Assembly: GCA_958295665.1 (NCBI GenBank)
Contig: OY282558.1
Location: 181,452,015-181,516,014, forward strand
Source of the DNA: Tipula vernalis
Taxonomy: Eukaryota > Arthropoda > Insecta > Diptera > Tipulidae
DNA length: 64,000 bases
Direction of reading: 5' to 3'
This document shows, in pieces, positions 34,701 to 46,942 of this stretch (its first letter is position 1; each line of letters opens with the position of its first letter). The translations under genes were made by a program, and so were the position numbers. The notes beneath the pieces are model-generated. The model made no database searches. It had not been told where the DNA came from and was given only the letters and a program-made list of their open reading frames with translations.

Positions 34701-35277
34701 AGTCATGTTAGGATTACGATCGTCTTTCAGCGATGAGTTGCAAGCTTCATGTGTGCAGCTAGTTTACGGGACAACAATCCGGTTACCAGGCCAATTCCTG
34801 GATAACTCAAATACGGTTCCACAAAGTGTTTTTATGAGACAATTAAAGGGACACTTCTCCAAATTAAAACCAACACCAGCATTTCGACATTGCGCGGATG
34901 CAGTTCGTAAATCATTATAACCTCCGTACACTGGTCCGCACTGTGTGATCAAGCGCAATGGCAAAAATTTCATCATCGAATTTAACAACAGGCAGGTCAA
35001 CATCTGCATCGACCGACTTAAGCCTTGTTTCACGACAACTTGGACATCTGACCAACAGTTCCCCAAGCAGAGCCCTGACACGTCGTTAGGTCAGAGACAG
35101 ATGGACATCCAGTTAAAAACTAAGTCGGCGAAAAAACATGCAACGTTTAGCGAGCCCGAAAAAATCGAACAGTTGCCTCTCCGCTCTGCCAGCGGTCGTC
35201 AGTTAAAGACGTGGGTGCGTCTTTTGGACTCGTTGTCTCGCTCAGACTACGCCTTCGCTGGGGAGGGAATATTGTAG
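31800..35277 (+). pseudogene. Ty3/gypsy element, CsRn1-like, plus strand, broken
   Basis: In order: gag C-terminal part (31840-32110, NERADAVYETMSHSRVNPID); protease with LIDTGADLSIVP (about 32370-32590); RT from 32760 (RRLAPDKLLIAKAEF) through YLDDILIA at about 33290; an RNase H that starts (DASDHAI, 33720) then jumps to [10 protein letters not shown] with an internal deletion; integrase with ELHLDIIGPLP, LTDQGTQFESE and the Glu region at 34610-34660; and the C-terminal block IDRLKPCF. The frame is broken near 32595, 32980, 33800 and 34240, and by a TGA at 34633-34635. No 5' LTR. The protease/ANGT style is that of the CsRn1 clade (inference). Confidence 0.75.
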
Positions 35278-35690
35278 CGTACCGAATTATAAATCCGTTG
35301 CTTATAGGTTAAATTGTCAACAATACAGAAAACTATTTCATCTGGTAATATTTATTTTAGTACCTTTTTCTTTTTCCTGTCAAAAACGATTTTATTCATT
35401 TTTATAAAAACAAAAATCAATTCTTCTGGAACTTTCGAAAAGAAGACAAATAAAGAATACCGGCGCCATTTTCGGCAGTCATTTTTCTCATTATATTAAT
35501 TACATAACATATTTAAACATTACCATTACTGCAAAATTTTATTTTCAACTTCTCGAACAGAGAAAAACTTAAACAGTACTAAAAAAACAAAATGGCTGAC
35601 GCTACAAAATTCTGTCGCTTATCGCGACATCTAATATTAAAGTGCGTCTCACACTTTATTAAATTTAAATAAAAATAACGGTGAAGCCAC
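35278..35690. other. non-coding junction, possible facing LTR remnants
   Basis: Directly left is GGGGAGGGAATAT followed by TGTAGCG, a polypurine tract and LTR start for the plus-strand element. Directly right, read on the minus strand, is GGGTGGGGAGTG followed by TGTGGC, the same arrangement for the minus-strand element. The ~415 bp between would be LTR sequence of one or both. No second copy exists in the window to prove boundaries. Confidence 0.4.
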
Positions 35691-35727
35691 ACACTCCCCA
35701 CCCAGTGAAATCCGAAGATTTAACGAA

Positions 35728-36771
35728 TCAATCACATAAACGCGCGGGCAACCTAACACTACGGCCTGCTCTAGTAACCGTCGCTCCAGATTGTAAATCA
35801 TCTAGTGGATCGACGTTGAACGTGACTTTCATCGACACTACCTGTTTGGGCGCGGTGACCTCGCTACTCGGCTCCGTTGCTCGTGATTCAACAGGGATCG
35901 GTTGCTGCATAAAATCGCCAACTTCCTCCCCCTCTCTATAGCAAGGTTTAAGACGGTCTAACGAAATTCTAGTGCTCCTACGATTACAGTCGATGTCGTA
36001 AAACTTGTCGTGGCGCTGAATTACGCGATATGGACCAGCATAAGGAGGTTGCAACGACCTACGTAATGCATCGGTCATTAGGAACACCTGCGGGCATGTA
36101 CGTAAATCCTGACTAATAAATGGCTGCTCGGTACAATGGCGCGTGGCCGATTTCGGGCGTAGTCCATCAAAATGAGCCTTAACAAAATCAGACTGAGGAG
36201 ATACGGGTCTACCGACTTCCAGGAACTGGCCCGGCACGCGTAAGGAGCTACCGTAAGTTAATTCCGCCGATGAAGTCTGCAACTGCTCGCGGAACACTGT
36301 TCGTAAGCCCAACAATACTGAGGGCAATATCCGAGTCTAGTCTGGTCGGTTATGACACATGATGGACGCCTTTAGTGACCGATACCACCGTTCCAACATG
36401 CCATTGCATTTAGGGTTATATGACGTGGTTCGCTTATGTTCGAAACCTAATAAGGTGGACAATTCGGAAAACAACAGGGCCTCAAACTGTGCTCCCTGGT
36501 CCGTTACTATGCATGAAGGTACTCCAAAACGCGCTACCCACCCCGAATAGACTGCGAAAGCTACGGTTGTTGCTGTAATGTCTGGTACTGGTATAGCTTC
36601 GGCCCACCTTGTGTACCTATCATTTAGAGTAACGCAGTTTCTATGATTATCCGATACAGGCAATGGACCGACGATCTCCATATGCACCTCTGCGAAACGA
36701 TTTACCACCGGATCGAAATTTCCTAATGGTGATCTGGTATGCCTGGCTATTTCCGATTTTTGGTCGGTCAT
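35728..36771 (-). pseudogene. gypsy integrase fragment (CsRn1-like), minus strand
   Basis: Two open segments in the same frame (36771-36337 and 36327-35728) separated by a TAG at 36336-36338 where related copies have Trp. Contains the integrase first Asp region (VHMEIVGPLPVSDNH), second Asp (IVTDQGAQFEA), Glu region (CNGMLERW) and C-terminal block ISLDRLKPCY. Closely related to the plus-strand element at 31.8-35.3 kb but separate from it. Everything upstream of integrase is missing, cut off near 36771 where another gypsy element begins. Confidence 0.75.
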
Positions 36772-36789
36772 ATCTCTCGGGACTGCTAG

Positions 36790-39700
36790 GAAATAAGAAG
36801 AAAACGGGGAAGATCACCATCCCCTATGCAGCGACGACCAAGCGGAGCACAGGCAGTGGCCAAGCAAGAGAGCCAAATGACGACTGAGTCGTTAAACTTG
36901 AACGAGTCAGCTTAAAGGGGCAGAAGCTGACTCCCACAACCGATTGCCCCATAACCTCCATACGCGTTTCGAAAGTAGCAAGAGGCGGTGCAGTTTAACA
37001 ATCAAAGGCGACATTGATGGCACGGATTGCATCATCACCCTGGATACGGGAGCAAATCGAACGATTGTCCGGAAAGATCTGATCGATGGAGGTGTACAAC
37101 CAGCTAATGGATTGAAGTTACAAACAGCAGCTGGAGATAGTTCAATAATATAAGGCAAAAAGATCGTGAACATAAAAATCGGGAGAACTCTTTTCCAACA
37201 CGAAGGGCTTGCAGATATTGTGGATGAAGTCATAATGGGAATGGACTTCATGAGGGCAAATGGCTTCGTGGTGGATGTTGGACGAGGAGTTTTAAGTTAC
37301 GATAACATCGAGTTGCCACTTCAATCTAGCAGTGCCGGAGCAACTATCAGGCGAATTATTATTGATCATCGGGAGAAGCTACCACCGAATTCGGAGACGA
37401 TCCTATGGGGAAAATTGGAGGGAGGTTCTGGGTCACCCAGGTTGTGGGTTGTCGAAGCTAACGAAGAGGAGAACGGAGCCAAGGAAATTATAATCGGGAA
37501 AGCCCTAGTTAAACCAGACAACGATTATAGAGTACCAATTAGGACTCTAAATCTCTCGGATAGGACGAAAACCATCAAGAAAGGGACAGTCATCGGCAAA
37601 TGTAACGAGGTTTCAACTATAGTAAAGTGTGAACAGAAAAGTCCGATTGAAAAAGCCGACATGCAAGAGCAGAAAGAAATGGTAGAACAACTTATGCAGA
37701 AATGGACTGAAGATCTTACTGAGGCATAGAAAGATTCTGCACATCAACTACTCAAACGGTACACGTCCATATTCTGCAGTACATCGGATAATAACGGAAG
37801 GACTTCAATGGTAAAGCACCGAATTGATACGGGAGCAGAGATGCCAATTCGTCAACCACCCAGGAGATTACCATTGGCAAAACAACAAGGAGTCAACCGG
37901 ATGGTAACAGATATGCAGACGGCAGGAGTAATCAAACCATCTAACAGCCCATGGAGCTCACCGGTAGTATTGGTCGAGAAGAAGGACGGTAGCATGAGAT
38001 TCTGCGTTGATTACCGAAAACTCAATGCTGTGACGAAAAAGGATAGCTACCCACTGCCAAGAATCGATAATACGTGTAATGTTAGACACGTTATCGGGTG
38101 CTCGAATATTTTCGACATTAGATCTACAAAGCGGCTATTGGCAGTTGGAAGTCCATGAGGAAGGTCGCGAGAAAACAGCGTTCAGTGTGGGTGACGGGCT
38201 TTGGCAATTTAATGTAATGCCGTTCGGATTATGTAATGCCCCTGCGACTTTTGAACGATTAATGGAGCGTGTGTTATAGGGATTACATTGGAAGACGTGC
38301 CTAATATATCTGGACGACATCATCGTCATGGGGAAGGATTTTGACGAGCATCTAAGGAGCTTGGCGGAAGTTTTGGATCGAATACAGGCCGCCGGATTAA
38401 AGTTAAGCCCAAAGAAGTGTAAACTGTTCAGAACTGAAGTCAAATATTTGGGTCAACTCGTAACAACTAATGGAATTCACACCGACGAAGAAAAGATCGC
38501 AGCGGTAAAGAACTGACCAAGACCTAAAAACTTACACGAATTACGAAGCTTTCTGGGATTGTGCACCTGTTATAGACGCTTCGTGCCAGGATTCGCCAAC
38601 ATTGCCAAGAGTTTAAACGAGTTGACCAGGCAGAACAAGACATTCGAATGGAGACGGTTATGTGTTGCGCCAATCCTCGCGTACCCTATACAACGTGAAA
38701 TTTATTTTGGACACCGATGCAAGTAATGACGGTATAGGAAGTGTATTATCACAGGAAATTAATGGCCAAGAAAGAGTTATTGCGTACTACTCCAAAACAT
38801 TATCGAAACCGGAGAGTAATTACTGCGTGACACGGAAAGAATTGTTGGCTATAGTGGAGTGTGTCAAGCATTTCCATAAGTATCTTTATGACCAAAAATT
38901 CCATTTACAACACAGGAAAGATCACGGAGCTTTTCAGTGGCTGTTGCAATTCAAGAACCCAGAGGGACAGGTAGCTCGCTGGATCGAACGTCTTCAAAGC
39001 TATGATTTCCAAATCGAATATCGGAAGGGAAATGCACACGGAAATGCCGACGCATTATCAAGACGGCCTTATCCAGTAGAATGTAAACATTGTGGCCATG
39101 TTGAAGCAAAGGAAGACATCATCGACGTTCGGCTTACGCAAGTGCTGCCTGATGAGGAGTGGACCGACGAAATGGTCAGAAAAGAGCAATTGGATGATAC
39201 GGATTTATCAGTTATAATGGAATGGAAGAAACACCGGCCAACTTGGAGCGAGATTGCAGACAAAACTCGCTTTGTCAAGGCTTATTGGGCTCAATGGGAT
39301 AGCCTCCGTCTTGAGAATTGCTGTTTAAAACGATTGTGGGAAAGCACGGATGGCAAAGTGAAGCAGTTGTTGCTGATGATACCAAAGTGCCGGATTGCGG
39401 AAATGCTGAACGAGTATCATGGAGGAGCAAGTGGGGGCCACCTAGGAATTAATAAAACTCTAGCAAAGATACGTCAACGATTCTACTGGTCAGGATATAT
39501 AGGCAATCAGTGATAGAATGGTGCCAAAAATGTGACCAATGTGCGGCGGTGAAGGGATCCGCACGCAAAAGTTGTGGAACCATGAAACAATATAACGTCG
39601 GAGCACCATTCGAAAGAATTGCAATGGATGTAGCGGGGCCATTTCCCACCACTGAAAGCGGCAACAAATATGTGCTAGTTATAATGGATTATTTCAGCAA

Positions 39701-40366
39701 ATGGCCGGAGGTGTACCCCATTCCCAATCAGGAGACGACAACAATAGCTGATGCCGTGGTAAACAATTGGATTAGCAGATTTGGAGTGCCGATGGAGATT
39801 CATACCGATCAAGGACGGAATTTTGAATCGGTGGTATTTCAAGAGATATGCCAGATGCTCGGTATAAATAAAACGAGAACAACGCCTTTGCATCCACAGT
39901 CTGACGGTATGGTGGAAAGATTCAATGGTACATTGGAGGAGTATCTAGCAAAGGTCGTCGAGAAAAACCAACGTAACTGGGATCGACATATACCGATGTT
40001 TCTGATGGCCTATCGATCAGCAATACATGACACAACCGGAATGACACCAGCTAAAACGTTATTTGGAGATAATCTACGGTTACCTGGAGATCTAAACGAC
40101 GAATGACATACGAGCGAATAATCAGGGCTTCCAGGAAGGGCAATTAGTATGGCTTCACAACCCGCAACGGAAAAAGGGATTATCACCGAAGCTACAACCA
40201 GCATGGGAAAGACCTTACACTGTCATCACAAGGATGAACGACGTGGTTTATCGGATACGGAAGGGACATCGAGGTAAACCAAAGGTGGTGCATTTGGAGA
40301 GGCTGGCCCTGTACAGAGGAGGTGATTTGGGTCCTATTCGGGACGAACAGGCTTAGGTGGGGGGTA
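36790..40366 (+). pseudogene. Ty3/gypsy element of a second lineage, plus strand, broken
   Basis: 5'-truncated. Protease with ITLDTGANRTIV (about 37025); RT with VVLVEKKDGSMRFCVDYRK, NVMPFGLCNAPATFERLM and YLDDIIVM (about 37970-38340); RNase H with DTDASNDGIGSVLSQ (38710) to NADALSRRPY (39070); integrase with zinc region CQKCDQC, first Asp IAMDVAGPFP, second Asp HTDQGRNFESV and Glu GMVERFNGTL (39510-40105). Stops at 37152, 37728, 38277 and 38514, plus frameshifts near 38070, 38660 and 39510, break the frame. A GGTGGGGGG polypurine tract at 40357-40365 precedes the LTR. Confidence 0.8.
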
Positions 40367-40780
40367 GTATGACGGTGACACCTAGTGTGTAATAGAAGAA
40401 GTTAATTGAATAGCACAATGTTTAACAGTACTAAAATGGAATTTTCCATGATAAAAATTGTTACGTAATGTTTCTACGCTATTCTAACTGGAAAAGTCAT
40501 GAGCTTTCTAGAAGTTTAGTTTGTGTATATAAAAAGGAGAACGAAGTCGAATTGGATTAGTGGTATTTAGAAACCGAAAGTGTAAAGATTAAAAAGTAAT
40601 TAAAAAGTGATTTAAAAAGTGTTGTAGTGCGAAATAAAAATTATAAGTGAATAGTAAAATGGTGTAAAAATTATAAGTGATTTTATGAATTTTTATTGAT
40701 AAACTGTATTGTAATAAATTTTGTGAAATAAATAAATTCTTTGGTGATAAATTACAATATTGTAATTTTATTAGATTTGT
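40367..40780 (+). repeat. probable 3' LTR of the 36.8-40.4 kb gypsy element
   Basis: Follows the polypurine tract. Contains a TATA box (TATATAAAAAGG near 40527) and AATAAA-rich sequence around 40710-40740, as expected for LTR promoter and poly(A) signals. The right boundary is approximate because the 5' LTR is absent. Confidence 0.5.
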
Positions 40781-41090
40781 TCAGAAAGGAAAAAGGGCGT
40801 TCTACCTTTTTTTAGTGTTTAGATGTTTTATTGCGGTAATTAACAAAATAACAGTAATAAAAAAAATCAGATACCTCATACATATTATTACGTTTAAAAG
40901 TATGAAATGACCTGCAATACTTGATAATAAAAATTTATTAATATAAATAATTATCAAATACATAGGGTACACACACAAAAAAAATTTCCATATGTAAACT
41001 GTGACTCCTATGTACCTAAATAAATTTTGTAAAAAAATTGGGCGGGCATTTTCTCAGGGAAGAATTTAATTTAAACATGATGCCATTTTT
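40781..41090. other. non-coding
   Basis: AT-rich sequence between the LTR and the repeat block; nothing recognisable. Confidence 0.4.
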
Positions 41091-41380
41091 ATATTTCTCC
41101 CTTAATTGGCATATTTTACCTACAAAACGAGGTGTCTATTATATTTTCCGGTAACTATTTTTCATTTTACAGCCATAAAAGCATTGCCATCTCCGCAAAT
41201 TTCTCCAATATTTGACACCCTGTATCTCGCCCAACAACAACAAAAAAAATCGTCTTCCATAATAATTTTTTTTAGTCAAGCCCTAAACAATGAAAAACAA
41301 AAAAACAAAATTTTGATATGACTTCCGGCTCCAAATATTGAATTTGTGAGTTGAAGAATTTTGCACCATATTTAAATTAG
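41090..41380 (+). repeat. third, diverged copy of the long-TIR transposon end block
   Basis: Shares, in order, ACAGCCATAAAA, TATTTGACACCCTGTAT, CAACAACAAC, GACTTCCGGCTCC and GAATTTGTGAGTTGA with 19560-20140 and the complement of 17290-17710. Its partner arm is not visible here. Confidence 0.6.
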
Positions 41381-41455
41381 ATTCTGATTGCTGCTGGCAA
41401 GGTATACATTTTGAATTGTTTACGTATATTTTCACATTTAATTAAATATTATGTA

Positions 41456-41668
41456 TGTAGGATCGCTATACTTGGTTTTGTTATATTCAAACTGATCACA
41501 ATAAAAACACGTTTATACCGAAAATAATCTCTTTGTTTATAATTCTTCTCACTTCAACGTTTTTCTTTCGACTCCCTTTTGTTCTCCTTTTTATATGGCA
41601 TCTGTTTTTCGCAGTGGCGGCGTAATTTAGTATGGGTTAAATGCGACAGTGGCATTACTTACCCCACA
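41456..41668 (-). repeat. 3' LTR of the split gypsy element
   Basis: Minus-strand LTR beginning TGTGGGGTAAGTAATGCC. Nearly identical to 60699-60911. Confidence 0.9.
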
Positions 41669-41719
41669 CTCGGCCATCCTTCTAAATGTTCCGTCCCGGA
41701 AGATTCGGTACCTCCACTA

Positions 41720-43523
41720 TCAATTATCATACGATACCCAAGGCATCATTAAATCGGCAGATGCCAAAGTTTTTATTGGTCCTTCGCCATCGCCTACCTT
41801 CCTAACATCGTATCTATCGTTCCCACCAATGGCTGTTACTTCGTATGGTCCCAAATACTTCGTTCGAATTTTCAATCCTGTCCCAAACTGCGAACGACTT
41901 ATTGCTACTAAATCACCTATATTATACTGTGTAGCCATCTTCTTTTTCTGGTTAAAAGATTTTCTATTCTCGTCCTGTATATTTTTATCTGCTGCCTAGC
42001 GTTTTCACGTAACTCTACCCTCTTGTCACTGAACTCATTAATCAGCTCTTCCTCGATTATTTTGGTCAAATCATAATTTTCTGATCTAAACATATCAACT
42101 CCAAACATAAGCTTAAAAGGTGTGTTGTTGGTACTTCGGTTAACCGTGGAATTTATCTGCTTCTGTAGAGTTGTGATTTGCTTATACCATTTTAAAGGTT
42201 CCGCCAAAGACAATTTTGTCAAGATTGGTATAATTATTCCATTAATACGCTCGACCTGTCCATTTCCCCTGGGAACACCTGTTGTAATTTTTACATGCTG
42301 TATCTTTTGTTGAGTGCAATACTCCTCAAAATTATGCGAGGTAAAAGCCATTCCCCTATCCGAAATAATTCTTTTTGGATTTCCAAATATGGCTTGTTGC
42401 TGATCAAGTTTTTTTAACACTTCTTCTGTTGACGTCGTTTTAACTGGATATATCCACGTGAACTTTGCAAATCCATCAACAACGACAAACAAATATTTGC
42501 AATTCTTTGCGGTGGATGGTAATGGCCCTATATGATCCGCATGGTATGTGTGAAGTGGAACATCAAATTTCTCGATGGGATTAAGGTAACCTTCCTGTTT
42601 TCCGTATTTTTTTGTTGCTAATATGCAATTTACACAATTAGAAATTGTTTCATTGATTTTCTTACTCAACTTTGGTATGTCATAGTCCTGCTTCGCTACA
42701 GCTTCCACTTTCCGTCTACTGATATGCCCGTTTTCATGAATGTTTTTTAGTATTTCATGTTGCATAATTCTAGGCACTGTGACTACATGACTTCCGTTGA
42801 CAAATTTAAACACGATCCATTATATTCCCGTTCTTTGAGGATTTCTGCAATTAACTGGCATTCCTTGTCTTGGCTTTGGGCATTTCTGATTTTTTGTAAA
42901 ATCCCTTCCTCAATTATAAAGATGCTCGGATTCCTACTCAGTGCGTCGACGTGACGCATTGCACTCCCAGACCTGTGTAGAACTTCACAGTCGTACTCTT
43001 CTAAGTACATTGCTCACCTGGCTATTTTGGCACATAAATCTTTCTTTTTCATCGTTAACTGAAAAGCTTTACAATCTGTATAAATTTTAAGTTTCAGTCC
43101 TAACAAATAAACCCGTAGTTTCTCCAAACATTTTATAATTGCCAGAACTTCTAATTCGTAACTACACCGTTTCGCCTCTGTTTCTGTGGTTTTGAAACTT
43201 ACATAGTACACCGGATGAAATTTCCGATCGTCTGAGTGTTTTTGTAGAAGTACACCTCCATATCCTTCTTTGCTTGCATCCGAATGCAATTCAGTTTCCA
43301 GTTTTGGGTTGTACATCTTTAAAATTGGTTCATCACATAACCTTAACTTCAATGTTTCAAACGCCTGCTTTTGACAGGTACGAAATTCAAATTTAGTATG
43401 CTTTCGTGTTAAATCACTTAAAGGCTTCGCGATAGCAGAAAAGTTTCCTATAAACTTTCTGAAATATCCAGCTAAACCGAGAAAACTTTGAACTTGTTTG
43501 CACGTTTTTGGCTCTGGAAACTT
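41720..43523 (-). pseudogene. RNase H and integrase of the split gypsy element
   Basis: RNase H core with ETELHSDASKEGYGGVLL (43352-43014), interrupted by a TGA at 43014-43016 and then continuing with HVDALSRNP. Integrase at 42813-41917 has the zinc region CVNCI, first Asp YHADHIGPLP, second Asp ISDRGMAFTSH and Glu GNGQVERINGI. The last part (41938-41720, GTGLKIRTKYLGPYEVTAI) is in another frame. Breaks near 42800 and 41930 look like single-base indels. Confidence 0.8.
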
Positions 43524-45545
43524 TCAAATGCTTTTGGTTTTTTCAACTGACGGCTTGATTGACCCATTTGAAATGATATTGCCCAAGAAATCAATCGAAG
43601 ATCGAACAAATTTTGATTTTCCAAAATTTATTTCTAAGCCATTGTCTTCTGCATTCTTAAATATTATTTCTAATGTTTTTAAATTTTCAGCTTCACTGTT
43701 AGCCGCAACCATGATATCATCCATATATAGAAGCATAATCTTATCCCTTATCAATGGTTGAAATATTGTGTTTATGTACCTTTGGAAAACTGACGGAGCA
43801 TTACAGAGCCCAAAAGGTACTTTTAAAAATTCATAATGCCCGTCCGGCGTAACAAATGCTGTATAATTTTGGCTACTATTCTTAACATCTACATGAAAAA
43901 ATCCGTTTTTTAAGTCTAATGTTGAAAATATCTTCGCGTCGTATACATTTTCAATTATATCCTCTATTAACGGCAATGGATAACTATCTTTAATTATTTT
44001 TGAATTAAACATCCGGTAATCGATGCATATCCTTTTCGAACCATCCTTCTTTCGCACTAAAACAATAGGGCTTGCATACCCGGAATTTGAATTTCTAATT
44101 ATACCTTCTTCCAGCCACTGATTTATTTGCTTGTTAACCTCATCTTTTTCTACTTGAGGCAACCTTCTCGGATTTTGATATACTGGTGCCTCGTCTTTGA
44201 GCGTAATTTCAAGTTGTACGCACGACTTTACTGTTTTTTTCGGTGTATAATTATTTATTAAAGTTGTAATTCTTTGTTTAATGCTAGGATTTTGAATATC
44301 TGATATGCATTCCATTTCATTTTCAATGGTAAAAACTGACGCCTCAACGACATTAATATCGTTCTCTGGAATGTCATGACTTTTTTTAACTTTCCGTAAT
44401 GTGACTTCTCCATTGATTATGTTTACTTCAACTGTGTTTAGTAAATCCTTACCAATAATTAAATCGTGGTTCATAACAAAATCATCCACATCATAGCAAT
44501 ACAGGTCGGATGACTCGCGGTCGATTTTTATCGGTAAACTTAAACAGCCATATGTGTGTGTAATTTTCTTACCCAATCCGGTTAATGTTATATTGGATAT
44601 ATCCAATTTACGAAAATTATTTAATTTACCTAAGATTGATTTTCTGATTAGGTTTACATCGCTACCAGTATCAATTAGCCCTATGATAGAAATGCCAAAC
44701 ATTTCAACACTGACCTGCATACTAGTTACTGCCACATGACCTACGTCTTTAGAAGTAGTGGGAACTAAGTCTAAACAATTCTTGGCAATGTGCCCAAAGT
44801 TATTGCACTTGAAGCACCTGGTTCCTTTACTTTTATTAGGACAGCTTTGCGTAATATGGCCAATAGCTCCGCAATTAAGGCAACGAGTTCCCCCGATATT
44901 GACTTTGGGTTTTACAAAATTGAAATTTTTTGTTCTTTGGAAATCGAGTTTATTTTCCAGTCTTTTGGCCTCAATAAATTCTTTATACACATCTAGCTTT
45001 CCTCTTAACTCACGTATGTTTTTTGCATCGTAAAACACCATTTTATTTGAGCTTGAATCTGGTAATCCTGCAATAATATATGACACAAGGGACCTTTCAT
45101 CTGTTAAATTGTTCGCTACTTTTTTCATGGTAAAAATATATTCCAAGTACGTTTCTTGGCTTTGCTTTTTTCTAGATGATAATTTTCTGTGTGTGTCCAT
45201 ACTAGATAGTTGAACTTCGAATTCATCTTGTAATAATTCTTTCAGTGTTTCCCAATTATTTATCTCTGGGGATGCTTCTACCGCAAGCTTTGCCGCACCT
45301 CGCAAAAGTTTACGCAAATAAACATATTTTTGTATGTCACTCCATTTAAATGCCGTCGCACTAGCTTCAAAAACCGCTATCCACTTATCAACATCTTGGC
45401 ATGATTCCCCATCACATGTCACCATCGATTCTTCAACTTCGCGAAGTGGTAGGGTATTATACACACTATGACCTTCTTGTCCATTACTGTTTGTGACCTC
45501 AGTACTTCCAGAACCACTCTCTCCGTTTGAATTTTCTCCCGTCAT
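43524..45545 (-). pseudogene. gag-protease-RT of the split gypsy element
   Basis: 673 open codons. Capsid region (WSDIQKYVYLRKLLRGAAKL); two zinc knuckles (CLNCGAIGHITQSC and CFKCNNFGHIAKNC); aspartic protease with GLIDTGSDVNLI; RT with IVLVRKKDGSKRICIDYR, KVPFGLCNAPSVFQRY and active site LYMDDIMV. The frame ends at a TGA (43524-43526) inside RT, after which the sequence continues in the same frame with the usual post-RT block, so this is a nonsense change rather than a natural end. The gag N-terminus lies on the far side of the Polinton. Confidence 0.8.
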
Positions 45546-45897
45546 CTTAGTACTGTGGCTACCAAATGTCGTTGGTAATTTAGCCGAATTATGTACATAG
45601 TTTGAATTGGTTGCTATAAGTATTGCCTCATTGCATTATGCCATAATGGCAACATTGTATACACCCGACGAAACTACAACTTGAGTAAAGTAGTACCGTC
45701 GCCATTCGTAGACAAAAAGAAAACGCATGATATGGAAAAAGAGTCCTTTTTCTACCTTTGTAGTTTGTACACGTAGCATAATAAAAAGTTACCAATAAAG
45801 AAATTAAAATAAAATAAAATAAATTAAAATAAAATAAAAGTTTAGTCAGTGTATTGAAATTTATGATTTTTGGAATTGGGCGATATAATCAAAATAG
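45546..45897. other. gypsy leader/gag linker with an A-rich-tailed insertion candidate
   Basis: No long ORF. 45770-45840 on the plus strand reads AATAAAG followed by a (AAATA)n-rich tail, as at the 3' end of a truncated non-LTR retroposon or SINE, which would have separated the gag N-terminal piece from the main ORF even before the Polinton arrived. Confidence 0.35.
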
Positions 45898-45903
45898 AGT
45901 GGG

Positions 45904-46488
45904 AGTAGTGTAAAGTGGATTGTCCTGGGCCAGCCGAAAAAGATTTTACACCAAACATTTTTTACATGTAAATTACAACACATAAACGTTTACGTATTTT
46001 TTTTATATGCATACTACACAGTGCAACCACAGTAACTAAATCTCTGTACAGTGCAATCAAAGTAACTAAACTCTTTAATAATGATAAAACATGTATAAAT
46101 TCAACAAGAAAAATTCTTGGTCATCGACGAGAATCGAACTCGAGACTTTTGCATGGTAAGAAACTGTCTTAACCATCATACTACGAGCGAGATTGTAAAT
46201 CATCAACTATTTATGGTTTAAAAAAAAAATTCCGCATGTTCAGCGAAAAAAAAATTACAATAATATAATAATACCCCTAAATGTCGATTACAAACTCTAC
46301 ACGCTTTAAAAATATTTTGTATACGATAATAATTTTTTATTAATTGAAATTAGATAGTGTAAAGTTATAATAATATTTTTTTTTTTAATTCAACCTTGAC
46401 ATTTCCGGAGAATGCATAACTGCATAGTTATAATAATATTTTATAATTTAACCTTGGCGTAAAATTTGCTGTAATGTACATAATGAAA
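45904..46488 (+). repeat. left terminal inverted repeat of the Polinton
   Basis: Inverted counterpart of 59577-60164 with only small differences (for example ACAACACAT versus ACAACAACAT). The match stops after TAATGAAA. Confidence 0.9.
46118..46190 (-). tRNA. tRNA-like sequence in the left terminal repeat
   Basis: Minus strand, pointing outward. The 5' part TAGTATGATGGTTAAGAC resembles an A box/D arm and GAGTTCGATTCTC a B box/T arm. The anticodon-loop equivalent is TTACCAT (triplet ACC). CCA stands at the 3' end and a T5 run follows within 5 bp. The acceptor and anticodon stems pair poorly, so it may be a pseudo-tRNA or a Pol III promoter module rather than a working tRNA. Confidence 0.45.
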
Positions 46489-46942
46489 ATTAGAAATATA
46501 GAATATATAAGTGGTAGTTTTGATGTTATTTTGATGCATTTAATTAATAAACTTATACAACGTATTACTGTGTGGTGTAAAATTAAATACAATTTAAAAT
46601 ATAAATTAATATTTTTTTGATTTACCTATTATTTTAAAATTAAAAGTGAAGTGATCGTAATCAATGTTGATCAATAAAAAAACAATATAAAAGTTAAGAA
46701 GTACCTATTTGTGAAAATATTTGTGTAGTACCGAAAATTATAAACTAATTGTTATACAACTTTTAATTGTTAAATATTATAATTTAATCAATAATCTTTT
46801 TTTTTTGTGTTAGTGAACATTTATTTGTGTAGTACCTATAAACTAATTGTTATATTTACAACTTCTAAGTGTTAAATATTAGAAGTAAATCAATTAATAA
46901 AATAAATAAAATTTTAAATACATAAGCGAAAAATTTTTTAAC

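Noticed and set aside
43014..43526. TGA recoding (selenocysteine or readthrough) in the split gypsy pol
   Set aside because: The same element has several frameshifts and the stops fall at ordinary conserved positions, so decay explains them better.
46118..46190. Calling a functional host tRNA gene
   Set aside because: Acceptor and anticodon stems do not pair well and it occurs only inside the Polinton ends, so I describe it as tRNA-like.
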